Source: Natranaeroarchaeum aerophilus (GTDB lineage: Archaea > Halobacteriota > Halobacteria > Halobacteriales > Natronoarchaeaceae). From it: a stretch of 64,000 nt of DNA. The DNA lies in NCBI RefSeq assembly GCF_023638055.1, contig NZ_JAKRVY010000001.1, positions 379,815 through 443,814 on the forward strand, in the 5' to 3' direction. Each line of letters begins with the position of its first letter. Positions within the stretch are counted from its first letter, which is position 1. Positions 1 to 7,823 of the stretch are shown in pieces. Both the position numbers and the translations under genes were made by a program. Below the pieces are notes generated by a model. The model saw nothing but the letters and a program-made list of their open reading frames with translations, was not told the DNA's origin and searched no databases.

Positions 1-1473
1 GTCGTCTGAAACACCGGGGGCAACGTTCCCAGTCTCGCTACTGGTACTCTGGTTCGCGGGTGCCTCTTTGGTCGATAGACCAGAGTGTTTCACCGTCCAC
101 TCAGAGTCGTCCCACTCAAGGCATGGTACCTGACTGTAGTGTCCATCCGCCGTCGTGTTCTCTCGGGCGGCCACGGGCCGAGCCATCGACCCACTTGTTT
201 GAATCGCTATACGCTCACTAGCGTGTTTTCGCAGGAAATTCGCCGATCCTGCAACATCCGAATGACCCTCACAACCACACGAGTGGCATTGAAGTAAATC
301 ACCACACCGATGCACATCTACACTCTCACACGCTGGGCACGTAGACGACGTACCAGCCTCCGACTTCTCAGTGACGGGTATACCGTACTCGAAATCCAGA
401 ACCTCGTCGAGTCGTCGTCGGAAGCGTCCATGGGCCCAGAACAGGTGCGTCTTCTCGTTGACAGTGGTGGACCAGTGTTTCTCCCTCACACCGCTCAACG
501 CGCCGACGATGAGTTCTGTAACACCTAGCTCGGCGAGCCACTCGCCGAGGTCTCGAATCAAGGCGTCCATGGCATGGTTGCGTTGTTCACCGCGCTTGTG
601 GTAGACGCGCCGAATCTGTTTGCTTGACCAGTCGTCGTCTCCAAGTTTTGATTGTAACTCGGCGATTCGTTTGGTGTGAGTGTGGAACGTGTGGAATGCG
701 GGCCTCCCGTGGTACAGACGGTGGTCGCCTTGACTGGTCGTGACGGCGGCGAGGTTGTTCGCACCGATGTCCACCGCTGCCACTACCTCTTCGCCGCTGC
801 CAGTAGTGGCCAGTGATGATTCAATAGAGTCTCGTCGGCGTGGAGAGTTGTCCCCGTCGCCGACGGTTCGATATGCAGTGAACGTTTCGGTGTCTCTGTC
901 GTACACGATCTCTAGGCGACCCTGCTTGCCCGTCCACCGGGGGTGTCCTGCAACCTCCAAGCGCAACCGTTCGTGGTATCCAAGCCCGTACTTCTCTTTG
1001 AGCTCCATCCCAACGGGAATTTCGAGTCGGCTGCGGTCGCCGAGTTCAGGGGTGTACTGGTCGTTGCGGATGACGGTTCGCGGCATGCGGTTGCCGTTTT
1101 CTTTCCAGTAGCCGGGTGGAGAAGGTTGACCTGTGACGTTCTGGTTGTCAGGGTCTCGGTATTTTGAGAGGACAGCGAAATACGCTTTCCACGGCTCCCA
1201 GTTCTTCTGGACGAGTTGCTGGGGCGTACTGGAACTGAGCCGCTGGATATACTGTTGACGGTATTGCTCTTGGGTGACCGCGTGTTTCACTGTGGATTTC
1301 AATTCGCTGACTGGGACACGGTAATCCGCGTCGTGTTGCGTTTTGAAGAGTGTTTGTCGGCGGTCGTAGTTGACCTGGTTGTTGCAGGCTGCTGACGCGT
1401 CGAGGAGTTCGAGGAGGAGCAACTCGTCACGGTCCGAGAGCGGTCTCACCTCGAACGTATCACAACGCGTCAT
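1..1473 (-). CDS. tnpB: TnpB-family RNA-guided endonuclease (IS200/IS605-type), 3' end outside window
   Basis: The frame is open from ATG at 1473 to the window edge (491 codons, no stop), so the gene is partial at its C-terminus. The N-terminal half resembles haloarchaeal IS1341-type OrfB proteins. RuvC-I is visible as AAVDIGANN (D235), RuvC-III as HSDVAGS (D406), and a four-Cys zinc finger lies between (C379, C382, C396, C399). Relatives, as I recall them, have an acidic residue in RuvC-II (VGDLSGV or vEDL); here it reads VGALSGV (A325), so nuclease activity is doubtful. The family is known for transposon-encoded, omegaRNA-guided DNA cleavage. No tnpA is visible. The guide RNA would lie beyond the left edge. 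Confidence 0.9.
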   Translation of the reverse strand, partial: MTRCDTFEVRPLSDRDELLLLELLDASAACNNQVNYDRRQTLFKTQHDADYRVPVSELKSTVKHAVTQEQYRQQYIQRLSSSTPQQLVQKNWEPWKAYFAVLSKYRDPDNQNVTGQPSPPGYWKENGNRMPRTVIRNDQYTPELGDRSRLEIPVGMELKEKYGLGYHERLRLEVAGHPRWTGKQGRLEIVYDRDTETFTAYRTVGDGDNSPRRRDSIESSLATTGSGEEVVAAVDIGANNLAAVTTSQGDHRLYHGRPAFHTFHTHTKRIAELQSKLGDDDWSSKQIRRVYHKRGEQRNHAMDALIRDLGEWLAELGVTELIVGALSGVREKHWSTTVNEKTHLFWAHGRFRRRLDEVLDFEYGIPVTEKSEAGTSSTCPACESVDVHRCGDLLQCHSCGCEGHSDVAGSANFLRKHASERIAIQTSGSMARPVAARENTTADGHYSQVPCLEWDDSEWTVKHSGLSTKEAPANQSTSSETGNVAPGVSDD

Positions 1474-1477
1474 CTAT

Positions 1478-1497
1478 CGTTTACTATGAGGTAAACG
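1478..1497. promoter_or_regulatory. Palindrome at tnpB start, candidate operator
   Basis: Perfect inverted repeat CGTTTAC-(6)-GTAAACG ending 4 bases before the tnpB start codon and about 65 bases before the divergent winged-helix gene. A second copy of its right half, GAGGAAAACGAAT (1522-1534), matches GAGGTAAACGGAT (1488-1500) at 11 of 13 bases. The position fits repressor binding in the shared promoter region; the binder is inferred to be the neighbouring small HTH protein. Confidence 0.5.
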
Positions 1498-1562
1498 GAT
1501 ATGAAGGTTCCGGTTATCTACGAGGAAAACGAATAACACGGCTTGCACCGTACGTATCCGCA

Positions 1563-1808
1563 ATGACTGACCAAGGACGGAAGAGTAGCGGTGAGTTTGA
1601 ATCCAAAGTCACGGATGAGGACGTACTTGCGGTGTTAGAAGATGCTGAGACACCCGTGTTAACGGCGGGTCTTGTGGCTGAGGAGTTGCCTGTGACATCG
1701 AAAGCTGTGTATTATCGGTTGCGGAACTTGCATGACGAGGGGCGTGTTGGTCAGTTGGAGGTTGGCGCTCGGGCTGTTGTGTGGTGGAGTACCGACGAGT
1801 CGGAGTAA
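1563..1808 (+). CDS. Small winged-helix DNA-binding protein divergent from tnpB
   Basis: This 81-residue protein has a helix-turn-helix. Helices run through DEDVLAVLEDAE (about 18-29), AGLVAEEL (about 36-43) and a recognition-like helix TSKAVYYRLRNLHDEG (about 46-61), followed by a short wing ending in VVWW. Similar small HTH proteins are common in haloarchaea. It is divergent from tnpB with a 20-bp palindrome between the two starts, so I infer autoregulation and/or repression of tnpB. The DNA target and effector are unknown, and no ligand domain is visible. Confidence 0.75.
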   Translation: MTDQGRKSSGEFESKVTDEDVLAVLEDAETPVLTAGLVAEELPVTSKAVYYRLRNLHDEGRVGQLEVGARAVVWWSTDESE

Positions 1809-1867
1809 CGTGGGAATCACGGCCTGAGTGATTCACGTGGTTTGAATAACTTTGCCTATCGCTTGGA

Positions 1868-1887
1868 CCCACGACTAAAGTCGTGGG
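1868..1887. repeat. IS200/IS605-type terminal hairpin
   Basis: CCCACGACTAAAGTCGTGGG is a perfect 8-bp stem with a TAAA loop, followed by GCTTCC. Stem-loops of this form are typical of haloarchaeal IS200/IS605/IS1341 element ends, where they act as transposase-recognised ends or as the 3' hairpin of the guide RNA. It lies upstream of this tnpB, beyond the HTH gene, so it may be the left end of the element or a remnant of another copy. Confidence 0.55.
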
Positions 1888-1904
1888 CTTCCACTGATAC
1901 TGTG

Positions 1905-2219
1905 TCACCTCCGGACCCCACCACATTCAGTTGCTGGGGCTAGATAGTTCCACTCTCGGATGGCAAACCTCACAATTTCGATTCGCCGTTGGAGCTGTTC
2001 CCACTCACGTGCGATCTCTCGGCGACGATCCTCTTCGGTGACGTCGAGTACCTGGTCAACGATCGTCCCGCGAAGTTGGTTCGGTGACTCGATATCGAAC
2101 TCGTCCTTCCATCCTCGTATCTGAGCGTTCATTTCGGTGAGCCGTTCGATGAGGTCTTCGACGGTGTGGCCGCTGTCCCGAAGGCGTATGGCCTCTGTGA
2201 GTGCTTGACACGTGGTCAC
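1905..2219 (-). CDS. Unrecognised 104-residue protein next to the IS end
   Basis: I do not recognise this protein. It starts with GTG at 2219 and is charged and mostly helical, with a possible coiled coil over residues 20-90 (DLIERLTEMNAQIRGW, then TEEDRRREIAREWEQL). Its 3' end lies 18 bases from the IS-type hairpin, and only five more codons are open upstream of the GTG. It could be a complete small gene or the remnant of a larger one trimmed by the insertion. Codon use is ordinary for the window. Confidence 0.4.
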   Translation of the reverse strand: MTTCQALTEAIRLRDSGHTVEDLIERLTEMNAQIRGWKDEFDIESPNQLRGTIVDQVLDVTEEDRRREIAREWEQLQRRIEIVRFAIREWNYLAPATECGGVRR

Positions 2220-2318
2220 CTGGTCGTGAGGCCACTACAAACCCCGTAGTCCGCGACAACGAATACTCGGAGGAAGTCCCCAAACACGTAAATTACGGGC
2301 CGTTCTACCACCGGTCGA

Positions 2319-3407
2319 ATGCTGCTCGTCCTCTGTGTCGACCTCGATGACGACCTCGGCCGGAAGACGGGCGTCACGACGCCCGTGATCGGTCGCGAGG
2401 ACATCCGCGAGGCTGCAGTCGAACTCGCGACCGCCGATCCCGAGGACAGCGACGTCAACGTCCTGTTCAAGGGACTCAATATCGCCGAGTCCATCACTGA
2501 CGAGACAGTCGAGGTCGCCGCAGTCACGGGAACAAACGGGAGTGACGTCGCGGCCAACCGGAAGGTCGGCGAGGAAGTCGATACCGTCCTCGCGAGTCTC
2601 TCGACGCGCGAGGAGATCCGGGCACTCATCGTCACCGACGGCGCACAGGACGAAAGCGTCGTCCCGGTAATCCGTTCGCGAGTCACCGTCGACGGCGTCT
2701 CGCGGGTCGTCGTTCGACAGGCACAGGATCTCGAATCGATCTACTACACGATCAAGCAGGTGCTAGACGACCCCGAGACACGCGGGACGCTGTTGATGCC
2801 GCTCGGTATTCTGCTCTTAATGTATCCACTGGCAGTGCTTGCGAGCTATTTCGATCTCCCCGGACTCGTGCTTGGCGTCACCTCCGGTCTGCTGGGTCTC
2901 TACCTGCTCTCTCGGGGGCTCGGACTCGGCGAGTACCTCGATACCACGGCCGAACGTGCCCGTCGGAGCCTCTACGCAGGGCGAGTAACACTGATAACAT
3001 ATCTCGTCGCTGCCGTGTTGCTCGTTATCGGTGGCGTCAGTGGCGTTGACCAGCTCGAAGCCGTACAGGCGGGCGAACCAGGGGCTCTCGGCGCGCTGGA
3101 GACGTTGTCCGCGCTCGTCTACGGTGCCATCCAGTGGTTCGCCGCGGCAGGCGTCACGACGAGTCTGGGGCAGATCACCGACGAGTATCTGGCCGACGGG
3201 CTGGAGTGGCGCTATCTCAACGCTCCGTTTTACGTCCTCGCGATCGCAGTCGTACTCCATGGCGTTAGCGCGTACGTACTCGGAATCGAAGGACTGTCGT
3301 ACCTCGCTGCGGCGCTCACGAGTGGCACACTGCTGGGGATCGGCAGTACGCTCGCGTTCGCCATCGCCGAAGCCCGGTATCCGACGGCCGACGAATCGGC
3401 GTCGTAG
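2319..3407 (+). CDS. DUF373 family membrane protein
   Basis: The 362-residue protein has a soluble N-terminal half of about 150 residues starting LLVLCVDLDDDLGRKTG and including TPVIGREDI and IVTDGAQDE. About six hydrophobic helices follow, beginning near residue 155 (LLMPLGILLLMYPLAVLASY). This matches archaeal DUF373, a membrane family of unknown function. An AT-rich promoter-like stretch (about 2289-2297) lies about 25 bases before the ATG. It is convergent with the isoprenoid synthase downstream, 17 bases apart. Confidence 0.85.
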   Translation: MLLVLCVDLDDDLGRKTGVTTPVIGREDIREAAVELATADPEDSDVNVLFKGLNIAESITDETVEVAAVTGTNGSDVAANRKVGEEVDTVLASLSTREEIRALIVTDGAQDESVVPVIRSRVTVDGVSRVVVRQAQDLESIYYTIKQVLDDPETRGTLLMPLGILLLMYPLAVLASYFDLPGLVLGVTSGLLGLYLLSRGLGLGEYLDTTAERARRSLYAGRVTLITYLVAAVLLVIGGVSGVDQLEAVQAGEPGALGALETLSALVYGAIQWFAAAGVTTSLGQITDEYLADGLEWRYLNAPFYVLAIAVVLHGVSAYVLGIEGLSYLAAALTSGTLLGIGSTLAFAIAEARYPTADESAS

Positions 3408-3424
3408 CTCCGGACCGCAGCCGC

Positions 3425-4267
3425 TCAGTGCTCCCGAACGACGACAAACTCGGCGAGGTCGCGGAGGTACTCGCCCGGTTCGGTGTCGGCAGTCCCCGTG
3501 CGTTCGAGCGCGTCGATCGCCCTGTCCGCTTCCTCGCGTGCGAGCGCGTTCGCCTCGTCGGGGGTTAGCTCCGTCACCTGTACGACCGAGGGGCGCTCCA
3601 TCTCGGCGTCCTGATTCGTTGGCTTGCCGAGTTCCTCGGCGTCCGCAGTCGCGTCGAGCACGTCGTCGCGGATCTGGAACGCAACGCCCATCCGTTCGGC
3701 GTACTCGCCGAAGGCTTCGACGGTGAACGGGTCGGCGTCGGCCGCGATCGCGCCCAGTTCTGCTGCAGCGCGAAACAGTGCGCCGGTCTTCCGGCGTGCA
3801 AGTTGCATATACTCGGCTTCGTTTGTCGGCTGAGCGACGAGTTCGGTCGCCTCGCCCTCACCCAGTTCGATCATCGATTCAGTCGCGGCCTGCATCGCTC
3901 GGGGCTCGTCGGAAAAGAGCTCGAACGCCTCCCCCAGCAGGCCATCGCTTGCGATGATCGCGGGGCCGTAGCCGTGGGCGGTCCAGGCACTCTCGACGCC
4001 CCGCCGCATCTCCGACTGGTCGATCACGTCGTCGATCACCAGCGAGGCGTTGTGAACGAGTTCGATACCGACGCCGAAGTCGACGGCGTCTTCGGCGTCG
4101 CCACCGGCGGCCTCACACGCGAGGATCGTAACGAGCGGTCGGACGCGTTTTCCTCCCGAGAGTGCAACGTGTTCGACCTCCTCGGACAGCTCTGTGGGTT
4201 CGACCTCGTCGAGCACCGCCTCCAGTCGATCTTCGACCAGCCCCCGTCGGCGCTCCAGAAACTTCAT
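3425..4267 (-). CDS. idsA3: Trans-prenyl diphosphate synthase (GGPP synthase-type)
   Basis: This 280-residue polyprenyl synthetase condenses isopentenyl diphosphate with allylic diphosphates, supplying C20 or longer chains for archaeal lipids and quinones. The substrate-binding GGKRVRP lies at 38-44. The first Asp-rich motif DDVID is at 79-83 and the second, FQIRDDVLD, ends at 205. Residues just before the first motif are small (A74, S75), which fits GGPP or longer products rather than FPP. It is shorter than typical bacterial IspA-type enzymes (about 300 or more) and carries a 65-70-residue tail after the second motif. Chain length is not certain from sequence. Confidence 0.88.
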   Translation of the reverse strand: MKFLERRRGLVEDRLEAVLDEVEPTELSEEVEHVALSGGKRVRPLVTILACEAAGGDAEDAVDFGVGIELVHNASLVIDDVIDQSEMRRGVESAWTAHGYGPAIIASDGLLGEAFELFSDEPRAMQAATESMIELGEGEATELVAQPTNEAEYMQLARRKTGALFRAAAELGAIAADADPFTVEAFGEYAERMGVAFQIRDDVLDATADAEELGKPTNQDAEMERPSVVQVTELTPDEANALAREEADRAIDALERTGTADTEPGEYLRDLAEFVVVREH

Positions 4268-4439
4268 CGACGCGGAGTTAGGGTCCCGTGGGCAAGTAGG
4301 TGACGAATCCGTGGACTCCGTGGGTAGTTCGGTTGCCAGTATGCTTCGTTTACGCGTCGAGTATGTACATCATACCGACAGGTAAGCTAATCCAACTGGA
4401 AGGAAAGGACTCAAGACGTTCAACGCCGTCATAGGGTAT

Positions 4440-5045
4440 ATGTCCGAGGCACAGAGCGTCAGTCTCTCTTACGAGGACGGGGCGCGGGCGGTCGAACTGG
4501 CACGGGAGGCCGTCGAGGCGTACGTCCAGAACGGACAGCGTGAACAGCCTGGCAGTATGCGTGAGTCGTTTTACGCACGTACTGGGGCCTACGTCCGGCT
4601 GGAATCGACCCGCGGGCGGGGGAGCCTGCGTGGGTGTGCCGGCGCACATCAGGAAAACGATCAGCTGGGCCACGTCATCGTCGACGCCGCCATTCAGGCC
4701 GCGAGCGGTGACTCCTGTGGCTCCGAAGTCCGTCCGGCCGAACTATCGAACATCACCGTCTCCGTCTGTGCGGTGACGAACCTGCTTCTCACCGACGATC
4801 CGCTCGAAGACATGGAGCTCGGGGCACACGGCGTCGTCGTCGATGCCGGGGGATCGAGCGCGTGGCTCTACCCCACTGTTCCGGTCGAGAACGGCTGGTC
4901 AGCAGAGGAGTACCTCGGTCGGACCTGCCGCAAGGCCGGTCTGGCACCGGGGGCGTGGCAACGCGAGGACGTGATGGTGACCCTGTTCGAGGGCGAAATC
5001 TACCGCGAGCGCGATCCGGGCGGCAGCGTCGAGCACCTCTCCTGA
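4440..5045 (+). CDS. AMMECR1 / TIGR00296 family protein
   Basis: The 201-residue protein has the AMMECR1 hallmark LRGCAG at 63-68, followed by the conserved block NITVSVCAVTNLLL and the C-terminal region ENGWSAEEYLGRTCRKAGL. The family is conserved in archaea and eukaryotes. Its biochemical role is not established, though a role linked to radical-SAM or nucleotide chemistry has been suggested. It is convergent with the nicotinate phosphoribosyltransferase gene, with only one base between stops. The 173-bp upstream gap holds no other gene. Confidence 0.87.
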   Translation: MSEAQSVSLSYEDGARAVELAREAVEAYVQNGQREQPGSMRESFYARTGAYVRLESTRGRGSLRGCAGAHQENDQLGHVIVDAAIQAASGDSCGSEVRPAELSNITVSVCAVTNLLLTDDPLEDMELGAHGVVVDAGGSSAWLYPTVPVENGWSAEEYLGRTCRKAGLAPGAWQREDVMVTLFEGEIYRERDPGGSVEHLS

Positions 5046-5046
5046 C

Positions 5047-6195
5047 CTACTGGAAGCCAACGAGTTCTGCGTCCACCGCGACCCGTTCAGCGGCATCGTC
5101 CAGATCGAACTCCCGCACGATCTCCCCATCTCGAATCAGCGGTTCAAGCAGTGGCTCACCGTCCTCCGGCCCGTCCCGCCGCGCAAGCCCGACGTGGTGA
5201 CCGCCGTCAGTTGTCCGATACACCTCTTTGACGCCCGAGAGTTTCCCACGCTTCGAGATAGCCTCGCCGTCGATGGAGACAATATCGAGCGCGAAATCCA
5301 GCGGGTCGGCGTCGGTGACGTAGCTCCCGACGCCGAAGCCGTCGGCCACGTCTTGTAACTCCCGCATCGCGTCGGGAGTGATCCCACCGCTGACGAACAG
5401 ATCGACGTCCTCACGTCCGATGGCGTCCAGTTCCCAGCGCAACTCCTTGAGGATGTGTCGGAAGTCGCCGCGACGTGAACTCGTCGTGTCGATCCGGACG
5501 CTGTCGAGGTTCTCGCCGAGCGCCGCGGCGGCCCGGAGCGTCTCGTCGACCTCGTCGGTAAAGGTATCGCAGAGTGCGACCCGTGGCACTTCTTCGTCGA
5601 CCGCCTCGTCGAAGGCGATCCACGCGGCCTCCTGATTACCCGTGCCGAAACACAGCATCAGGGCGTGGGGCATCGTCCCCCCTGCCTCCCGGCCCAGAAC
5701 GTCCCCGGCGGCGACGTGGGAGATGCCGTCCATCCCCGCGAGGAGTCCGGCCCGCTCGACGAGCGGCGTGATCGCCGGATGGACGTGTCGTGCGCCAAAG
5801 GAGAGCACCTGCGAGTCGGGGGCGGCCCGACGTGCTCGCAGTGCATTCGTCGCGTAGCCACTTGCCTGCGAGAGAAAGCCCAGTATCGATGTCTCGAATC
5901 TGGCGAATTCGAGATACGGCCCCTCGATGCGCATCACGGGGCCGCCGTCGAACAGCCGCCCCTCGCGGAGCGCGTCGACGTCGACGTCTCGGCCGTCGAG
6001 CAGGCGTGCGACGTCTTCGATCCCGGTACAGAGCTCGAACTGGCCCGTCGGGAACTGGTCGGCGGTCACTTCCGCGACGACGTGTGGATTCTTCCCGGCG
6101 TGTTCCAGGGTCCGCTCGGTCCGATCAAAATACGCGTCGGTCGCGGTTCCCTCGCTGATCGCCTCAGCGGAAACCGTCCCGAACTGATCGCTCAT
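5047..6195 (-). CDS. pncB: Nicotinate phosphoribosyltransferase
   Basis: The 382-residue enzyme converts nicotinate and PRPP to nicotinate mononucleotide, the salvage entry to NAD. Visible family features are the N-terminal TDAYFDRTERTL, the block FGARHVHPAITPLVERAG, and the phosphoribosyl-binding VSGGITPDAM and GFGVGSYV. The length fits the shorter archaeal/type II branch. It is convergent with AMMECR1. It is followed upstream by the surface protein genes in the same direction but separated from them, so it is probably monocistronic. Confidence 0.88.
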   Translation of the reverse strand: MSDQFGTVSAEAISEGTATDAYFDRTERTLEHAGKNPHVVAEVTADQFPTGQFELCTGIEDVARLLDGRDVDVDALREGRLFDGGPVMRIEGPYLEFARFETSILGFLSQASGYATNALRARRAAPDSQVLSFGARHVHPAITPLVERAGLLAGMDGISHVAAGDVLGREAGGTMPHALMLCFGTGNQEAAWIAFDEAVDEEVPRVALCDTFTDEVDETLRAAAALGENLDSVRIDTTSSRRGDFRHILKELRWELDAIGREDVDLFVSGGITPDAMRELQDVADGFGVGSYVTDADPLDFALDIVSIDGEAISKRGKLSGVKEVYRTTDGGHHVGLARRDGPEDGEPLLEPLIRDGEIVREFDLDDAAERVAVDAELVGFQ

Positions 6196-6244
6196 GCGTG
6201 TACCCTTCCGGGAGCGGTGGCAAAAAACGTCCGTTCGCGCGCGT

Positions 6245-7678
6245 TCAGGATGCCGCGCTGGCGGTGGCTGCCGTTCCGGCGGGTGTCGGAGCGCTCATCG
6301 ACGCTGGAACGGGGTCCTCGACAGCGTGAACGTCGTCCAGTTCCTCGACCGTCGGGGCGTGGACGACGGTTACCGTTGTCCCGTCCTGTACGACGCGGTA
6401 CGCCCCTGCGAACGGCTCGTCCTCGCTCACCTGGTACGTCCGCTCATCGACCGACTCCGCGGCGTTTGCGGTCAGCAGCTCCTCGTATGCCGCGGCGAAC
6501 TCTTCGGCATCGTCGGCGCTCGACCACTCGGACTCGAAGACGTGACCGTACTCGTCGTCGTTCTCGTAGACGACGAGGCTGTCGCCGTTCCAGCCGTTCG
6601 TTATCGGATGGGCGTAATTGTAGCGAGCGTACTCGCCGCTTGCCGTGGCGATATGTCGTTGATCGATCACACCGTTGTACCAGAGCGCGGCAAAGAGCCC
6701 GGCCTCGCCGACAGTCTCGACCCGCGGTTCGTCCTCGCCGAGTCGTTCCCACGACCCATCGCTGCGATCGTCGATCTCCACGTCTTCACCGGGTGAGTCG
6801 GGGTACCTGTCGGGGTCGATCACCTGTGCCGTACTGGCGGGGTACTCCTCGTATGCGGCGTTTACCCCTTCCCAGCCCTCGCGCTCGCGTAGTTCGTGGA
6901 CGAACTGTGGACCGTCAGAGTAGGGGTGGAAAATCGTCAGATACAGCCCCTCGTTGAACGACTGCTGGCTGCCGCCACCACCGCTCGTCGCTGGGTCGAT
7001 ACACTCCCACTCGACCTCACAGCGCTCCTCGTAGATGTCCATCATGTAGTTGGCTTCACCTTCGAGCAATCCGAGCCAGCCGAGCCGTTCGTCACGGGTC
7101 GTCGTCTCCCGAGAGATCCCGAAGTGCTGGTCCTGGAGCGCGTGGGTGAGTTCGTGGACGAGGGTGCCCCGGTCGACCTCAACTGCGTCGGGATCGTCGG
7201 CCACGAGGACGATCCGGCCGTCGTCGGCGGTCGTATAGTAGCCCTGGACCGACGCGCCGTACAGCGCGTCGAACTCCTCGCCGACGGTGCTGTCGTCGCC
7301 GACGACGAACGTCGAGCGCCAGAGCTGTTCGTCGAACGCACTGTACTCTCCGCTTGCGGTGTCGCTCTGCTGGAACTCCTCACGACTGATGACTTCGACC
7401 GGGACGGTTCGCTCGAAGTTCAGCCCCCGCTCGTGCTCGATCCGTGCCATCGCCCGTTTCGTGACGGCGTCGAGTTCGTCCTCACTCAGCCCATCGCTCG
7501 TATCGACGTCGAGCGAGTCGTTGTACCAGTGGCCGTCCACGTAGCCGAGTTCGTCGTCGTCGAGCGGCTGCGGCCCCTCGTCGACGTCGGCAGTCGGCAC
7601 CGTACAGCCGGCGAGTAACACGAGCACACCGACGACGAGCACCGCCACGAACCTTCGATTCACGTCCCTATACAGCAA
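6245..7678 (-). CDS. Hvo_1808-type surface lipoprotein with HExxH metalloprotease motif
   Basis: The 477-residue protein begins with a hydrophobic signal ending in a lipobox (LLAGC, Cys25), so it is predicted to be lipid-anchored outside the cell. A zinc-protease motif HELTHALQDQHF lies at 175-186, followed by LLEGEANYMMD, whose Glu could be the third zinc ligand. A paralogue lies immediately upstream in the same direction, sharing WYNDSLDVDT-like and TNGWNGDSL-like blocks. The proteolytic role is inferred from the motif; substrates are unknown. The upstream region carries a palindrome and repeats that may control it. Confidence 0.8.
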   Translation of the reverse strand: MLYRDVNRRFVAVLVVGVLVLLAGCTVPTADVDEGPQPLDDDELGYVDGHWYNDSLDVDTSDGLSEDELDAVTKRAMARIEHERGLNFERTVPVEVISREEFQQSDTASGEYSAFDEQLWRSTFVVGDDSTVGEEFDALYGASVQGYYTTADDGRIVLVADDPDAVEVDRGTLVHELTHALQDQHFGISRETTTRDERLGWLGLLEGEANYMMDIYEERCEVEWECIDPATSGGGGSQQSFNEGLYLTIFHPYSDGPQFVHELREREGWEGVNAAYEEYPASTAQVIDPDRYPDSPGEDVEIDDRSDGSWERLGEDEPRVETVGEAGLFAALWYNGVIDQRHIATASGEYARYNYAHPITNGWNGDSLVVYENDDEYGHVFESEWSSADDAEEFAAAYEELLTANAAESVDERTYQVSEDEPFAGAYRVVQDGTTVTVVHAPTVEELDDVHAVEDPVPASMSAPTPAGTAATASAAS

Positions 7679-7727
7679 CTATCGACTGTTAAACCGTTCG
7701 CTCCGGAGGGGGTATGCGGTCGAACAC

Positions 7728-7793
7728 TTTGCACAATGCGTGCAAATTGTAGAATGTGTAGAAATTGTAGTGTCTATAGATAGTGTAGAATCT
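7728..7793. promoter_or_regulatory. Palindrome plus GTAGAA-type direct repeats upstream of surface lipoprotein gene
   Basis: TTTGCAC-(5)-GTGCAAA (7728-7746) is a perfect inverted repeat about 50-70 bases upstream of the gene starting at 7678. It is followed by a cluster of direct repeats GTAGAATGT, GTAGAAATT, GTAGTGTCT and GTAGAATCT (about 7751-7793). The stretch is AT-rich compared with the surroundings. The arrangement resembles an operator plus repeated activator sites. Confidence 0.5.
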
Positions 7794-7823
7794 GTCTTCG
7801 TCTTATGGAACTTCCACACCTCG

